The notes under the pieces: generated by a model
Database searches by the model: none
What the model saw: the letters and a program-made list of their open reading frames with translations, nothing else
What the model was told of the DNA's origin: nothing
Program-made: the position numbers and the translations under genes
In this document: piece after piece, positions 44,673 to 54,000 of the stretch
How positions within the stretch are numbered: the first letter of the stretch is position 1
How the letters are laid out: each line of letters opens with the position of its first letter
Source of the DNA: Pyropia yezoensis
Taxonomy: Eukaryota > Rhodophyta > Bangiophyceae > Bangiales > Bangiaceae
Assembly (NCBI GenBank): GCA_009829735.1
Contig: CM020620.1
Span: 25,948,951 to 26,012,950 of the forward strand
Direction: 5' to 3'
DNA: 64,000 nucleotides

Positions 44673-45167
44673 ATACGAATCTTATCTCGGGGCCTGGGGC
44701 GTGGTCGGGGCCAGGGACGATCGATGTGCCATGATTGCGCGTTAGAGGGTGGTGATGCGAAGACTCGGGACCTGGCACTCGAACTCCAGGACGAATGGCG
44801 AGAATACATTTCAAATAAGAGCCAACTGCCGTTGCAGTGGCACCAAACGCCGTGCGTTGAGGGCCCCTTGTCCACACAATCCAGCCACTCGCGTCAGCGT
44901 GGCTGTGGCCCAAGGCGGCATGGCGTGACCATGGCGCGCCAGCGCCGTCGCACCAACCAGTGCGCGCCTGTCCCCATAAACGAGAACCAGCCCACAGTCG
45001 CCTGCTGCTTCTCTGCTCCCACCCCTGATATCCCAGACTACAGCCGCCATCTGCTTCTCTGCCCCCACCCCAGGTGTCCCGGCCCACAGCCACCTCTTGC
45101 GTCTCTGCCCCCACCCCGGTTAGCCCGCCCCACTGCCGGGCTGTCCCCGTTCCCTCGTTTTGTTGTC
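44673..45167. other. Intergenic stretch with a 46-bp tandem repeat
   Basis: No recognised gene. At about 45005-45120 a unit beginning CTGCTTCTCTGC is repeated about two and a half times at 46-bp spacing. The left border of the PIF/Harbinger element should lie here or to the left, but I cannot see its terminal repeat. Confidence 0.45.
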
Positions 45168-46721
45168 ATGCCCTCTCCGCGGGCCCCCTCACCTGGCACT
45201 GGGCTAGCGCGCCTTAACGGCGCCGGTGACCCTGGCCGGACGGCGGACATCCCAGCCTCGGCTGGCGGGGCTTCGGCAGTCACAAGCGACCTGCGCCAGA
45301 CAGCCCTGCCGTGGGCGGTCGTTCTGCCAAGAAGGGAAAGTCGGCGAAAAATGTCCATTGGTCATCCGCCGCTACCCGGCAGCTGTTGGACTTGCTGGCT
45401 GAGTCCAGCGAAGTGCGCACAGCTCTCAAGAGTGCAAACAAGAACAAGAAGTTGAGTCACATCTACGCACGGTGGGCAGGGATGCTGAACAACTCCAACT
45501 CATCGCAAGCGTTTGAAGGCCCCAAGGTGAAGAGCAAGATCAAGAAGATGTCCAGCTCATGGCGGGCTGTGCACGAGCAGGTCTCTAAGCTGCGTAATCG
45601 CGGTGCGGCTACAGCTGAAGTCGAGGACAAGAAAAGTACGTAGCGCTCCTGCTGACCCCACAACTTGCTATCCTCGATGCCTTTGTGTCCGTGTGGCTGA
45701 TTTTCTGGGCCACCGTACTGTCTTGTACTGATGGGGTTGGCTGCCAGTCTTTTCCTTTTTTACTCGAGACTGACTCTCCTTTTATGACTGCCGGGCACGT
45801 CATGCTTTGCGCGTCTGATGCTTGTCTCTTCCCGCAGGCGATTTCGAAGACTATGATAAGGGGCACGCCATTTGGGGTACTGCGGCGGAGGTGGAGCGCC
45901 AAATAGTTCTCGAGTCTGGCCTCTCAAGCCATTCCCCCTCACCTGCCTCTCCCCCTCGCGCCGAGGCACGCGGGACCTCTCCATTGGGCGGGTCACAGAA
46001 GGATGGCTCCCTGGCACTGAACCGGGATGGCACCGAGGGGGCTGGCGCTGTGTCCGCTAGCAGTGGCTCCGTGAACAGTGCCGTCATCCTCACAAGCGCC
46101 AATTCTACGCCCCCCTCTCCCTCCCGTCGGGGTACGGCTAGCGGCTCTGCCGCAGAGTGCGCGAGTGGCCGTGCCAATGGCCATCTCCCGCGCAACCCTG
46201 CCTTTCCTCCGTCGGGCGAAGAGCTGTCACCCCTGCCGGCAAAGCCACCTCGGGTGGTCCCCTCTGGGGCTCTAAAGAGCAAGCAGCAGGGAAGTGGAAA
46301 AAAGCTACAAGTTCTGAATCGCGTGGCGGAAGCACTCGCGTGCTCCGAGACGGGCCGCGCGGACCGCCTCCGTGCCATGAACCAGCAGGCCGAGTGGACT
46401 AAAGAGTACCAGACCGGACGCCTCGCCCGAGCTGAGCGCGTGGTGGCTGTACGCGAGAGAGAGGCGGCGCTGGAGGAGCAGAACAACGCGGCGGAACAGC
46501 AGCGCAAGAAGAGTGAGAGCATTACGGCACGCATGCTGCAAATTGCATACTCAAGCAAGTCTGTGGCCGAGGTGCTAGCAATGCAACGCGAGTGGGTCGA
46601 GGGGGGTGGAGAAGACATGACTTCGTCTCGAGAGATGGGTGTTGCGAGGGGGGGAGGGGGTGGAACTGGATCCGGCCATGGGGGTGCTGACGTGGGGGGG
46701 GTGGGGGGGAGTAAGGCCTGA
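45168..46721 (+). pseudogene. PIF/Harbinger-associated Myb/SANT-like protein (two exons, possible frameshift near the N-terminus)
   Basis: DNA-binding partner protein of PIF/Harbinger transposons. The trihelix/Myb-like domain is in exon 1 (about 45350-45610): VHWSSAATRQLLDLLAESSE, YARWAGMLNN, VKSKIKKMSSSWRAVHEQVSKL. Exon 1 ends at 45635 with GTACGT. Exon 2 starts at 45838 after a pyrimidine-rich CTTCCCGCAG. The split codon joins in frame (one base plus two), which supports the 202-bp intron. Exon 2 is Ser/Pro-rich, then has a coiled coil (about 46400-46560, VAVREREAALEEQNNAAEQQRKK) and a Gly-rich end. The Myb frame has no ATG upstream. A good ATG at 45168 lies one base out of frame, suggesting a one-base lesion between about 45230 and 45320, or an unseen small intron. 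It faces the transposase at 46780 tail to tail. Confidence 0.7.
45636..45837 (+). other. Spliceosomal intron of the Myb-like gene (202 bp)
   Basis: GT at 45636 (AAA/GTACGT) and AG at 45836-45837 after TTGTCTCTTCCCGC. Removal keeps the reading frame between the two coding parts, and the intron itself has stops. Confidence 0.7.
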
Positions 46722-46779
46722 CACCGGGTGATAGGCGCACAGCACTTATTTTACTCTTCTCGTAAGGGGCACAGCAAAA

Positions 46780-47165
46780 TCAAAGCAGTGGTTGTCGCCT
46801 CTCTTTACTCGTGATACACTTCCCACAGTTCGTCCGCCTGTTCCTCACGCATTTGCAATGCAAGCTCGTGTGATACACTTCCCACAGTTCGTCCGCCAGT
46901 TCCTCACGCATTTGCAATGCAAGCTCGTAGTCGTCACCCTCAATAGCATCCGCTGCCGTGCTGCCGTTGTCGTCCTCTCGGAAGTTCATTATATCTTCCC
47001 ACCCGTCCCCCTGGTCTAATAAAAAGTTAGCACGCATGCCTCAATAACGTGGGGCACCAACTCAGTCTCGGTTGATATGCCACTGTGGAGCACCCTCCAC
47101 CGACCCTTCAACACCCCGAAAGCGTCCTCCACGACGGCGCGGGGGGAACATAGAAAGCGGTTGAA
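46780..47165 (-). pseudogene. PIF/Harbinger transposase, C-terminal fragment
   Basis: Minus-strand fragment of a DDE transposase (DDE_Tnp_4 type). NRFLCSPRAVVEDAFGVLKGRWRVL holds the last catalytic residue, the Glu coded at 47127-47129. The helix ELVPHVIEACVL follows, the position where the family has LHN. At about 47034 the frame shifts by a small deletion and continues as NFLLDQGDGWEDIMNF ... ALQMREELADELWEVYH. A 59-bp tandem duplication then extends the end. The 5' part is missing because element D2 was inserted exactly at 47166; the rest may lie beyond the right edge of the window. Confidence 0.8.
46811..46928. repeat. 59-bp tandem duplication in the transposase 3' end
   Basis: GTGATACACTTCCCACAG...GCAAGCTC occurs at 46811 and again at 46870 with about two differences. 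It duplicates the last coding residues of the Harbinger transposase. Confidence 0.85.
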
Positions 47166-47528
47166 TGTAGCACAATAGGGATCCGTCGCACGTCCACTCT
47201 CAGGGAACACTCACCAAGGGGGATCGGCACCAACGTCACCGGGAGGCCAAGGTTGCTGTCCTTGGAGCGCAAGCCACGGGACCAAGATGGGAGCCCAAAT
47301 GGGAGGGGTTTGTTGTTCTACCTTGGCCGGCGGTGGAGTCGCCACCGGCCCCCTCGTTATAAACCCTCGGAGACACTACTAACTACCCTTCACCCCAAGA
47401 TGCAAGTCCCTCTGGTCATACGTAACTTATAGATACCGTGACCAGTACGAACTATCAAATTGAAAGTTAAGGGTTAGAAGTAGCCCCCCTGATATTAGGG
47501 TCACAATACGGACAACCATATTGCTACA
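47166..47528 (-). repeat. Element D2 3' LTR (about 363 bp)
   Basis: TGTAGCACAATAGGG ... CATATTGCTACA, with 7-bp inverted ends. Homologous to 30640-31001. The inner edge is inferred from the ends and the polypurine tract. Confidence 0.75.
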
Positions 47529-47542
47529 TATCCCCCCCTTAG
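47529..47542 (-). other. Polypurine tract of element D2
   Basis: On the minus strand CTAAGGGGGGGATA beside the 3' LTR, as in D1. From here to 48115 lies a GC-rich leader without a gene. Confidence 0.65.
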
Positions 47543-48115
47543 ATTCGGCCCGTCCTCGGGTCGAGTTGCATTCGGGGTACCGAATGTAAGTGGGTCACGT
47601 GACCGTTTACCCGTCGGGTGGGGCTTTGCGCCCCGTCGCGACAGACACCCCTTTTCGAGGTTGTCTCAGGGGGGTGCCCCCCTTTGCGTGGTACACACAC
47701 ACGATCCGTTTTCCGGACCGTTAAATTCCCGATGCGGGTTGCTGTTCACGCCCCCCCTTTCCGAGGGGTGGTGCAAGCGGATCCGCCACCAGGTGCCTGG
47801 TGGTAGGGGGGCCCCTCTCGTGTGGACGATTGAGAGGGGGGCGGGGGCTGCCCGCGTTGCGTGGGGGCGGTTGGGGGTGACCCCCCTTGCTTACCCCGTG
47901 TGTGGGTGTGGCCCCGTCCCGCCCAGGTGCCTGGGTGGAGCGCGGTCGTAGCCCCGTGGGGCGCGGGTCGACCCGCGTGCCTGCGGCGCTTCTCGTGGCC
48001 GTTTGTGGTCATAAGCGCGGGTGTCCGCGCTTCCCTGGCTCGTCCCGGTTATCCCACCGTACCGGGTTGTAGCCGTCGACGGCTTGTGGGCGCGGGGGAC
48101 TCCGCACCCGTTATC

Positions 48116-50563
48116 ATGTCCTATCCCCAGGTGCTTGAAGAGGAGGAAGACCTCCTGATCGGGGAGGAGATGGAGGACGACGCGCCTGTCGGTCCCGACG
48201 CCGCGCGTTACGGGGTGAGCTCGTCTGACGACGACGGGCCTGCGGTGTCCGTCCGTCTGTCGGCCGGAGGACTGTCGTCCGTGTGCAGCGGCACGACGGT
48301 GCCGTCGGCCGGAGGTCAACCCGGCGGTCAACCGCGCGTGGCGGCTTCTACCCCCTCTCTGCCGGCTGCCCGGATGGGGCCTGGTGCCGATGCCGGCTCA
48401 CCGCAGGTACCTCAAGATGGTCCGCCCTGCGGCGGAGGTCGCGACCCGCAGCCGACTCCGGCTGGTCAAGGTGGTCCGGGTGTCCGGGCGGTGACTCCTC
48501 GAGGCGGTCCCGACGTTGACGCGGGTGGTGGTGGCGGTGCGACACCCGGTGCGGCGGGTCAAGACGGTGCGGGTGTCCGCACGGCCGGGTCTCCGGCTCC
48601 GGAGGCTGTCCAAGTGCCTTCCCCTTCCGAGGCGGGGGCTACGCCGACGGGTGGTGCCGGCGCCGGTGCCGTACCTGCGGTGCCGCGGGCGTCGAGCGGT
48701 CAAGACGCTCCTTCTCCCATGGCGGTTGACACCGGGAGTTACTCCGGGCGGGCGCCCGCCCTTCTTCTTCCTCCTCGGCCTCGTCCATCTCCGACGTCGG
48801 CCCCTCTGCCGGTGGTGCGTCCCCCGGCGCCCCCGATTCTTCCTGGTCCTGCCCGGGTTGCCCCGTTGGGTGGCGGCGTCGCCGTGGCGGCGGGTCAACC
48901 CGCCATGTCGGTGTCCGACTTGGTGGCTCGGGTTCGAGGCCTCACGGTGCAAGAGTCGATGGAGTCCGATGGGCGTATGCGGGTGGACTTCCACCTGGTG
49001 CATCCCCGTGGAGAATCCTCCCGGCGCGTCAAGGTGGACCCGTGCTGGGAGCGGGAGTTGGTGCGGCTGGTCAACCAGCCGAACGCGGTCCGGGTGGAAC
49101 ACCATTGGATCCTGAGTCAGCCGGACGACCGGCATGCGCAGCTCTGGCGCACCCGGGTGGGACGGGGTGAGGTCTACCTCGACCCCAACTTCGGGGTCTG
49201 CGACTTGATTGCCCCCGCGTTGCCGCGGGAGATTGACTACCCGGCTAGTGCTCGGGGGATTGCGGCGGCGGCGGAGCCGGTTGCGTTTGGGGAGACGGTG
49301 AGCCGTACCGGTCGGTATCCCGACTTTGACTACTACCCGGGGGTACCCCCGTATCTGTCGTTGACGGCTCCCTACCCGCCCATGGCGGGGTTGAGGTCGG
49401 CGTCGAGTTGGCGACGTAACCATGGTGTCATGGCGGATGCGTTCCGCACGGATATAACGTGTGCGTTGCAGACCGGCAACGGTCGTGCTCCGGTATACAC
49501 TCCCGTGCGCCCGCCGCTATGGCAGGAGGGGTGGGAACCCGCCCCTGCTTTCCGGTTTGACACCGGCTCCTGCCTCCGATACTTCAAGAGTGTGTTGGCC
49601 TCCCGGCCGGTCCACCCGTTGCAGGGTACCTTCACCCTTGAGGTTACCCTCGGGCAGGCTTCATCCTTCTTGCTGTCCGTCCGCCGGCAGGGTCGGCTGT
49701 TTCATCTTCCGACGGGTGTCCGTCGGCACATCGCGCAGTTGGGCGTGGATCTGATAGCCGCCAAGACCGGGTTGGCCCGGGAGTTGGAAGCCCTGCTGGC
49801 TGTTCACGATTCCGTGAACTGGGCTGGGGTGTTGGCCCTTCCCCCGTACCGGGACCCGCAGGCTGGGGCTTCCCCCTTGCCTCGTCACTCGTTGCGTGTC
49901 CGGCGTACTCAGCCGGGTGAGCCTAGTTGCCATGGGTGGGCGTCCACCGAGGCCGTTCCTGACCTGGGTATTCCCATGGTTATCCATGACCCTCTTCAGG
50001 TCCTTGCTCCGTGGTTCGGTAACCCGATGCCAGCGGCGGTTGGCCGTCGTCCCCGAGAGTGGGGCTCTGTGGGTGGGGAGCGTGAGGTGTCCCGTCGTCG
50101 GGCGGAGTACCGCCGTGGTTACGGTGGAGCCCCTTCGGTAGGGTCCTACCGGGCCTCGTATCAGGTGCCACCGGCTCCGGTGGTAGCCGTGTCGGCTCCT
50201 GTGGCTCCTCTGGCTGCGCCAGTGTCACCTCCCGCTCCTGTCCTACATGACGGGGGTCCCCGTCTCTGGTATGAAGGCGTTGACGCCCTTGTTACCCGCG
50301 CAATGCGTGGGGGTCTCTCTGTTAGCTGGGGGGATATCCCCCCAGGTGCTGCGCTGGTTGGGTCAGCGCGTTGCTTTGGTGGCGTGCTGGACCGCCTTCA
50401 GAAAGCTCTGGAGGACGTGGAGGCTGGCCGCAGCACCCTCGTCCAGCTATGCACCGAGGTAACTCGGGTGGTCGACCGTCGTGACATTGCCGACCGGTGG
50501 AGCACGGAGGTATACGCGCTTACGCGTGAGTGGCCTCCCTCGGGCAGTGGGTCTACCCACTGA
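48116..50563 (+). CDS. Element D2 antisense ORF (815 residues), function unknown
   Basis: An intact frame antisense to gag-pol, between the 3' LTR and pol. The chosen start is the ATG in MSYPQVLEEEEDLLIGEEMED, because D1 has a matching start (MSDPQV) and C a similar acidic one. The frame is open 85 codons further upstream without an ATG. An acidic N-terminus is followed by a long Pro/Gly/Ala-rich region (to about 48900) and a globular part (about 48900-49990). The latter includes VRRQGRLFHLP ... LEALLAVHDSVNW, shared with the ORF of element C. An Arg/Pro-rich linker and a final helical domain (about 50270-50540, WYEGVDALVTRAMRG, VLDRLQKALEDVEAG, DIADRWSTEVYAL) follow; the last part is also seen in element A. 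I know no matching family. An accessory protein of the retrotransposon is inferred. Confidence 0.78.
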   Translation: MSYPQVLEEEEDLLIGEEMEDDAPVGPDAARYGVSSSDDDGPAVSVRLSAGGLSSVCSGTTVPSAGGQPGGQPRVAASTPSLPAARMGPGADAGSPQVPQDGPPCGGGRDPQPTPAGQGGPGVRAVTPRGGPDVDAGGGGGATPGAAGQDGAGVRTAGSPAPEAVQVPSPSEAGATPTGGAGAGAVPAVPRASSGQDAPSPMAVDTGSYSGRAPALLLPPRPRPSPTSAPLPVVRPPAPPILPGPARVAPLGGGVAVAAGQPAMSVSDLVARVRGLTVQESMESDGRMRVDFHLVHPRGESSRRVKVDPCWERELVRLVNQPNAVRVEHHWILSQPDDRHAQLWRTRVGRGEVYLDPNFGVCDLIAPALPREIDYPASARGIAAAAEPVAFGETVSRTGRYPDFDYYPGVPPYLSLTAPYPPMAGLRSASSWRRNHGVMADAFRTDITCALQTGNGRAPVYTPVRPPLWQEGWEPAPAFRFDTGSCLRYFKSVLASRPVHPLQGTFTLEVTLGQASSFLLSVRRQGRLFHLPTGVRRHIAQLGVDLIAAKTGLARELEALLAVHDSVNWAGVLALPPYRDPQAGASPLPRHSLRVRRTQPGEPSCHGWASTEAVPDLGIPMVIHDPLQVLAPWFGNPMPAAVGRRPREWGSVGGEREVSRRRAEYRRGYGGAPSVGSYRASYQVPPAPVVAVSAPVAPLAAPVSPPAPVLHDGGPRLWYEGVDALVTRAMRGGLSVSWGDIPPGAALVGSARCFGGVLDRLQKALEDVEAGRSTLVQLCTEVTRVVDRRDIADRWSTEVYALTREWPPSGSGSTH

Positions 50564-50877
50564 GGAGTGCTATTTGTTTGTGAGGGAGAGGGCCCCGGCA
50601 ACCCTTATGGTCGCCGGGTAGTAGTGAGTATAAACTCATCCCCCGCTGGGGGCATTGCTTGCCTCTGTTTGCTGCCCTGGGGAGTACCCCTTCTGGCTCA
50701 GTGGTGCCTTGCCTCCCGCCCAACTTCTTTCGGTTGGTTCATGCTTGGGGAGGTTATCCTCCCTCACTTTGTGTCTTGGCTTGGGGAGGTCATCCTCCCG
50801 TGTAAGCTCCCTAGTTACTTCGATATTATCGGAGTTAGCCTTTACCTTTAAGTTAACTTATTAAGGTTCAGGTTTTT
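50564..50877. other. Spacer between the convergent antisense ORF and pol of D2
   Basis: The only AT-richer part of the element, with TTTAAGTTAACTTATTAAGG at about 50848-50867. No gene. It could hold cleavage/polyadenylation signals for both converging transcripts; this is inference. Confidence 0.4.
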
Positions 50878-50973
50878 ACTTAGTTACCTAAGCTTAGCTC
50901 TACTTAGTTACCTAAGCTTGGTTCGACTTAGAAACCTAAGTCTGATTTGACTTAGAAACCTAAGTCTGCCGTA
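50878..50973. repeat. Four 24-bp palindromic tandem units (D2)
   Basis: Units start at 50878, 50902, 50926 and 50950, exactly 24 bp apart. Each has ACTTAGNNACCTAAG, an inverted repeat CTTAG/CTAAG around four bases. The loop is TTAC in the first two and AAAC in the last two. A related CTACTTAGTAGG follows at about 50987. They lie between the stops of two converging genes. Confidence 0.85.
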
Positions 50974-51044
50974 ACCATGTCACACCCTACTTAGTAGGTA
51001 TAAGCCTCACCCCCCAACAGCCGAAGTCGGTGTCGGTTGGGTTG

Positions 51045-54000
51045 TTACAGGAGGCGTCGTCGCCTCATGTACGGCATGAGGAGTTGGCGGGGTATATTCG
51101 CCGCCTGTTCCCAGGTGGGTGAGTCGTATCCGACCCACATAACCTTGACGTACCAGGGTCCTGGTATGTCCGGGTCGGTGTGTCCGACCACGCTCTCTAC
51201 TTGGTATGGAATCCCATCCGGTCCCACCGGGTCATCCGACCGGTGGGTTGTAAGAGCTTCATGTAGCAACCCAGCCGGTACCGGCTGAGGCTGTTCCGGC
51301 TTCGGAGCAGGTGTGACATCATTCATACTGATGCGTTGGATCTCCGTATCGGAGTGTAAGATAACAGAGTGGTCATCTCTGTGGAGGATCTGGTACGGTC
51401 CCTTGACCGGTTGCATAAGCTTGTTCCCTCGGAACTTCTGGTGTCTGATATAGACCCAGTCACCTGTTACCAGGGTTGCGTTGCGCACCCGTAGTCGGGC
51501 GTCGAAGTTCTTCTTATACCGAAGTTGTGTTCTGTCAAGGGCACCCTTGAGCTTAGGAATCATCCACGATAGCTTGGCCAACCAAGCTAGGTGGATGCGT
51601 TCGGCGGGTCGGCCCTTCGGTGTATCATACCGAGTGCACCTGCCGGGTGGCAGCGTCAGGTTACCGACGCCTAGTGGCATGACCCACTCCAGCGGAGCAA
51701 TGTTTGTGCTCCGATGTGGCCTGGCATTGTATGCCAGGGTGAGTACGGACAGAAGCCTGTCCCAAGTGTTCGTGTGCTCGGCCACGTAGCACTGTAGCAT
51801 CTTTACGATGGTGCGGTTGAACCGCTCCACCTGCCCGTTGGACTGCGGGTGGTAGTCGGATGCCCGACGTGGTTCGATACCGAACATGCCCAGGACCTTA
51901 GTGCAGAATGCCGACGTAAGGTTTGCTCCGTTATCGGAGAGGAGTTGCTTCATGACTCCGTATGCACTGATCCAGTGGTCAACCACTGCGTTCATGATCG
52001 TGTATGCCGTATCATTCGGGATGGCTGCCGCTCTTGACAGCTTAGTGAAGCGGTCAGACATGACCAGGATATGCCTGTTCCCTTCTTCCGTTATCGGAAG
52101 TGGCCCGAGTATGTCGATAGCGACTTGCTCGTTGGGCCCATCAGGTGGGAATAGCTTCATGGCAGACGCCCGCCTATGTAGACTCATGCGGTTACGTGCA
52201 CAGGGGTGGCATCCCCGTACGTGGTCGACCACGTCGACGGCCATTGCTGGCCAGTAGAAGAACCTTCGCATTGCTGCGAACATACGTGAACCCCCCGGGT
52301 GTCCGGCTGTAGGGTTCTCATGTTCTCGTTTCATGACGGCTTGCCGTAAGGACACGGGAACCACGACTTGATGTCGTCCATCGGCGGGTGCCCGCCGGTA
52401 TATGAGTCCGTCTTCGTTCTCGGAGAAGATGCCGGCCGTACCGGCCAGGAGGTTAGCACGATGACGTCTACAGTCATCGTCGTTGGCCTGTGCCTCGCGG
52501 AAGTCCGCGAGGGTCAATGGGCACGCAAGGTGTGCCATGGTATGGTCAGCCATACCCTGGGTAGCATTACCCACCATGCACACCGGTACTACCGGGATGT
52601 CCTCGTCCACCGGGCGGGTATCCCCGCTCGGGGTGTCGAGCCGAGACAACGCGTCTCCGAGGTGGTGGGTTGACCCAGCCTTATACACCGTGCGGTAGTC
52701 GTGCTCGGCCATCTTCAGCCTCCATCGGGCTAGCCTCCCATGGCTATCGGAAGCCTTGTCACCAAGGTTGAGGAGCCATCGTAGGGGTTTGTGGTCGGAC
52801 CTCACGATGAACCTGGAGCCTTCCAGGTATGGACGGAGCAGTTGCACTGCCCATATAACTCCGAGGCATTCACGCTCGGTGGCACTATAGTTCCGCTCAG
52901 CCGGGTTGAGTGTCCGGCTGAAGTACCCTACCGGACGTAGGTCCGGGATAACGTTATCGGTACCGATCAACGTCTCTCCCTGTAACAGGGTGCATCCCAC
53001 TTGTGTATCACACGCATCGACATCGATGACGAAGGTACCCCGTCTATGCGGTAACGCAAGGACGGGTGGGGCTAGTAGGGCTCGCTTCAGCGACTCGAAT
53101 GCCTCCTCTTCGCTAGGCGAAGGGGGTTGGAGTACCTTGGGTAAGGTACTGCTCGTAAGAACCGTTAACGGTTTAGCTATCCGAGCGAAGTCCTTGACGA
53201 ACCGTCGGTATACATTGCACATTCCCAGGAAGCTCTTGAGCTGCGTCTGGGTGTTAGGGAACCGGGCATCCCGGAGTGCCCGGGTATTGGCTTCGAGTAC
53301 CCCTAGTTTACCAGGGGTTATCTGGTGGCCCAGATATTCGACCGTCTGTTGGAAGAAGGCGCACTTCTTCAGACGCAGGGTTACCCCGGCGTTCCTCAAG
53401 AGGGTGAGTACCTCGTCAACATGTTGTACATGGTCATCCATGTTACGCGAGAAGATGATGACGTCATCGAGGTACACTAGGCAGTTACGCCACTTCACCC
53501 CCGACAGTATGATGTCGATAGCCCGCTGGAATGTAGCGGGGGCGTTGGACAATCCGAAGGGCATCCTTAGGAGCTCGTACACTCCACTGTGACAGACGAA
53601 TGCCGTCTTGGGGATATCCTCGTCCGCCACCGGGATCTGCCAGTATCCGGCGTTGCAGTCGATGGTGGTAAACACCGTAGCCTCCCCCAGGGAGTCGATG
53701 CATTCATCCATCCTTGGTAAAGGGTATGAGTCCTTCTTGGTAACCAAGTTGAGGCGTCGATAATCGATGCAAAACCGAGGGGTTTGATCCTTCTTCGGCA
53801 CAATAACGACTGGGGCACCCCATTCCGACATCGAAGGTCGGATCACCTTAGCTTCACTCATCCTCTTCACTTCTCCATCAACGATCTCTCGTTGCATAGG
53901 TCCCGCTCGGTGCGGTTGTGACCGGGCGGGTCGTGCGCCTGGTACCAGGTCTATACGATGTTGGGTTGCCCCAATGGTCCCCAAGGCCCCGCCTGTCCAC

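Noticed and set aside
47861-48115. N-terminal 85-codon extension of the D2 antisense ORF
   Set aside because: It has no ATG, and D1 and D2 share an ATG at the later position; the extension is probably leader sequence.
50878-50973. Evenly spaced short repeats resembling a CRISPR array
   Set aside because: The period is only 24 bp with no unique spacers, and the context is a eukaryotic retrotransposon.
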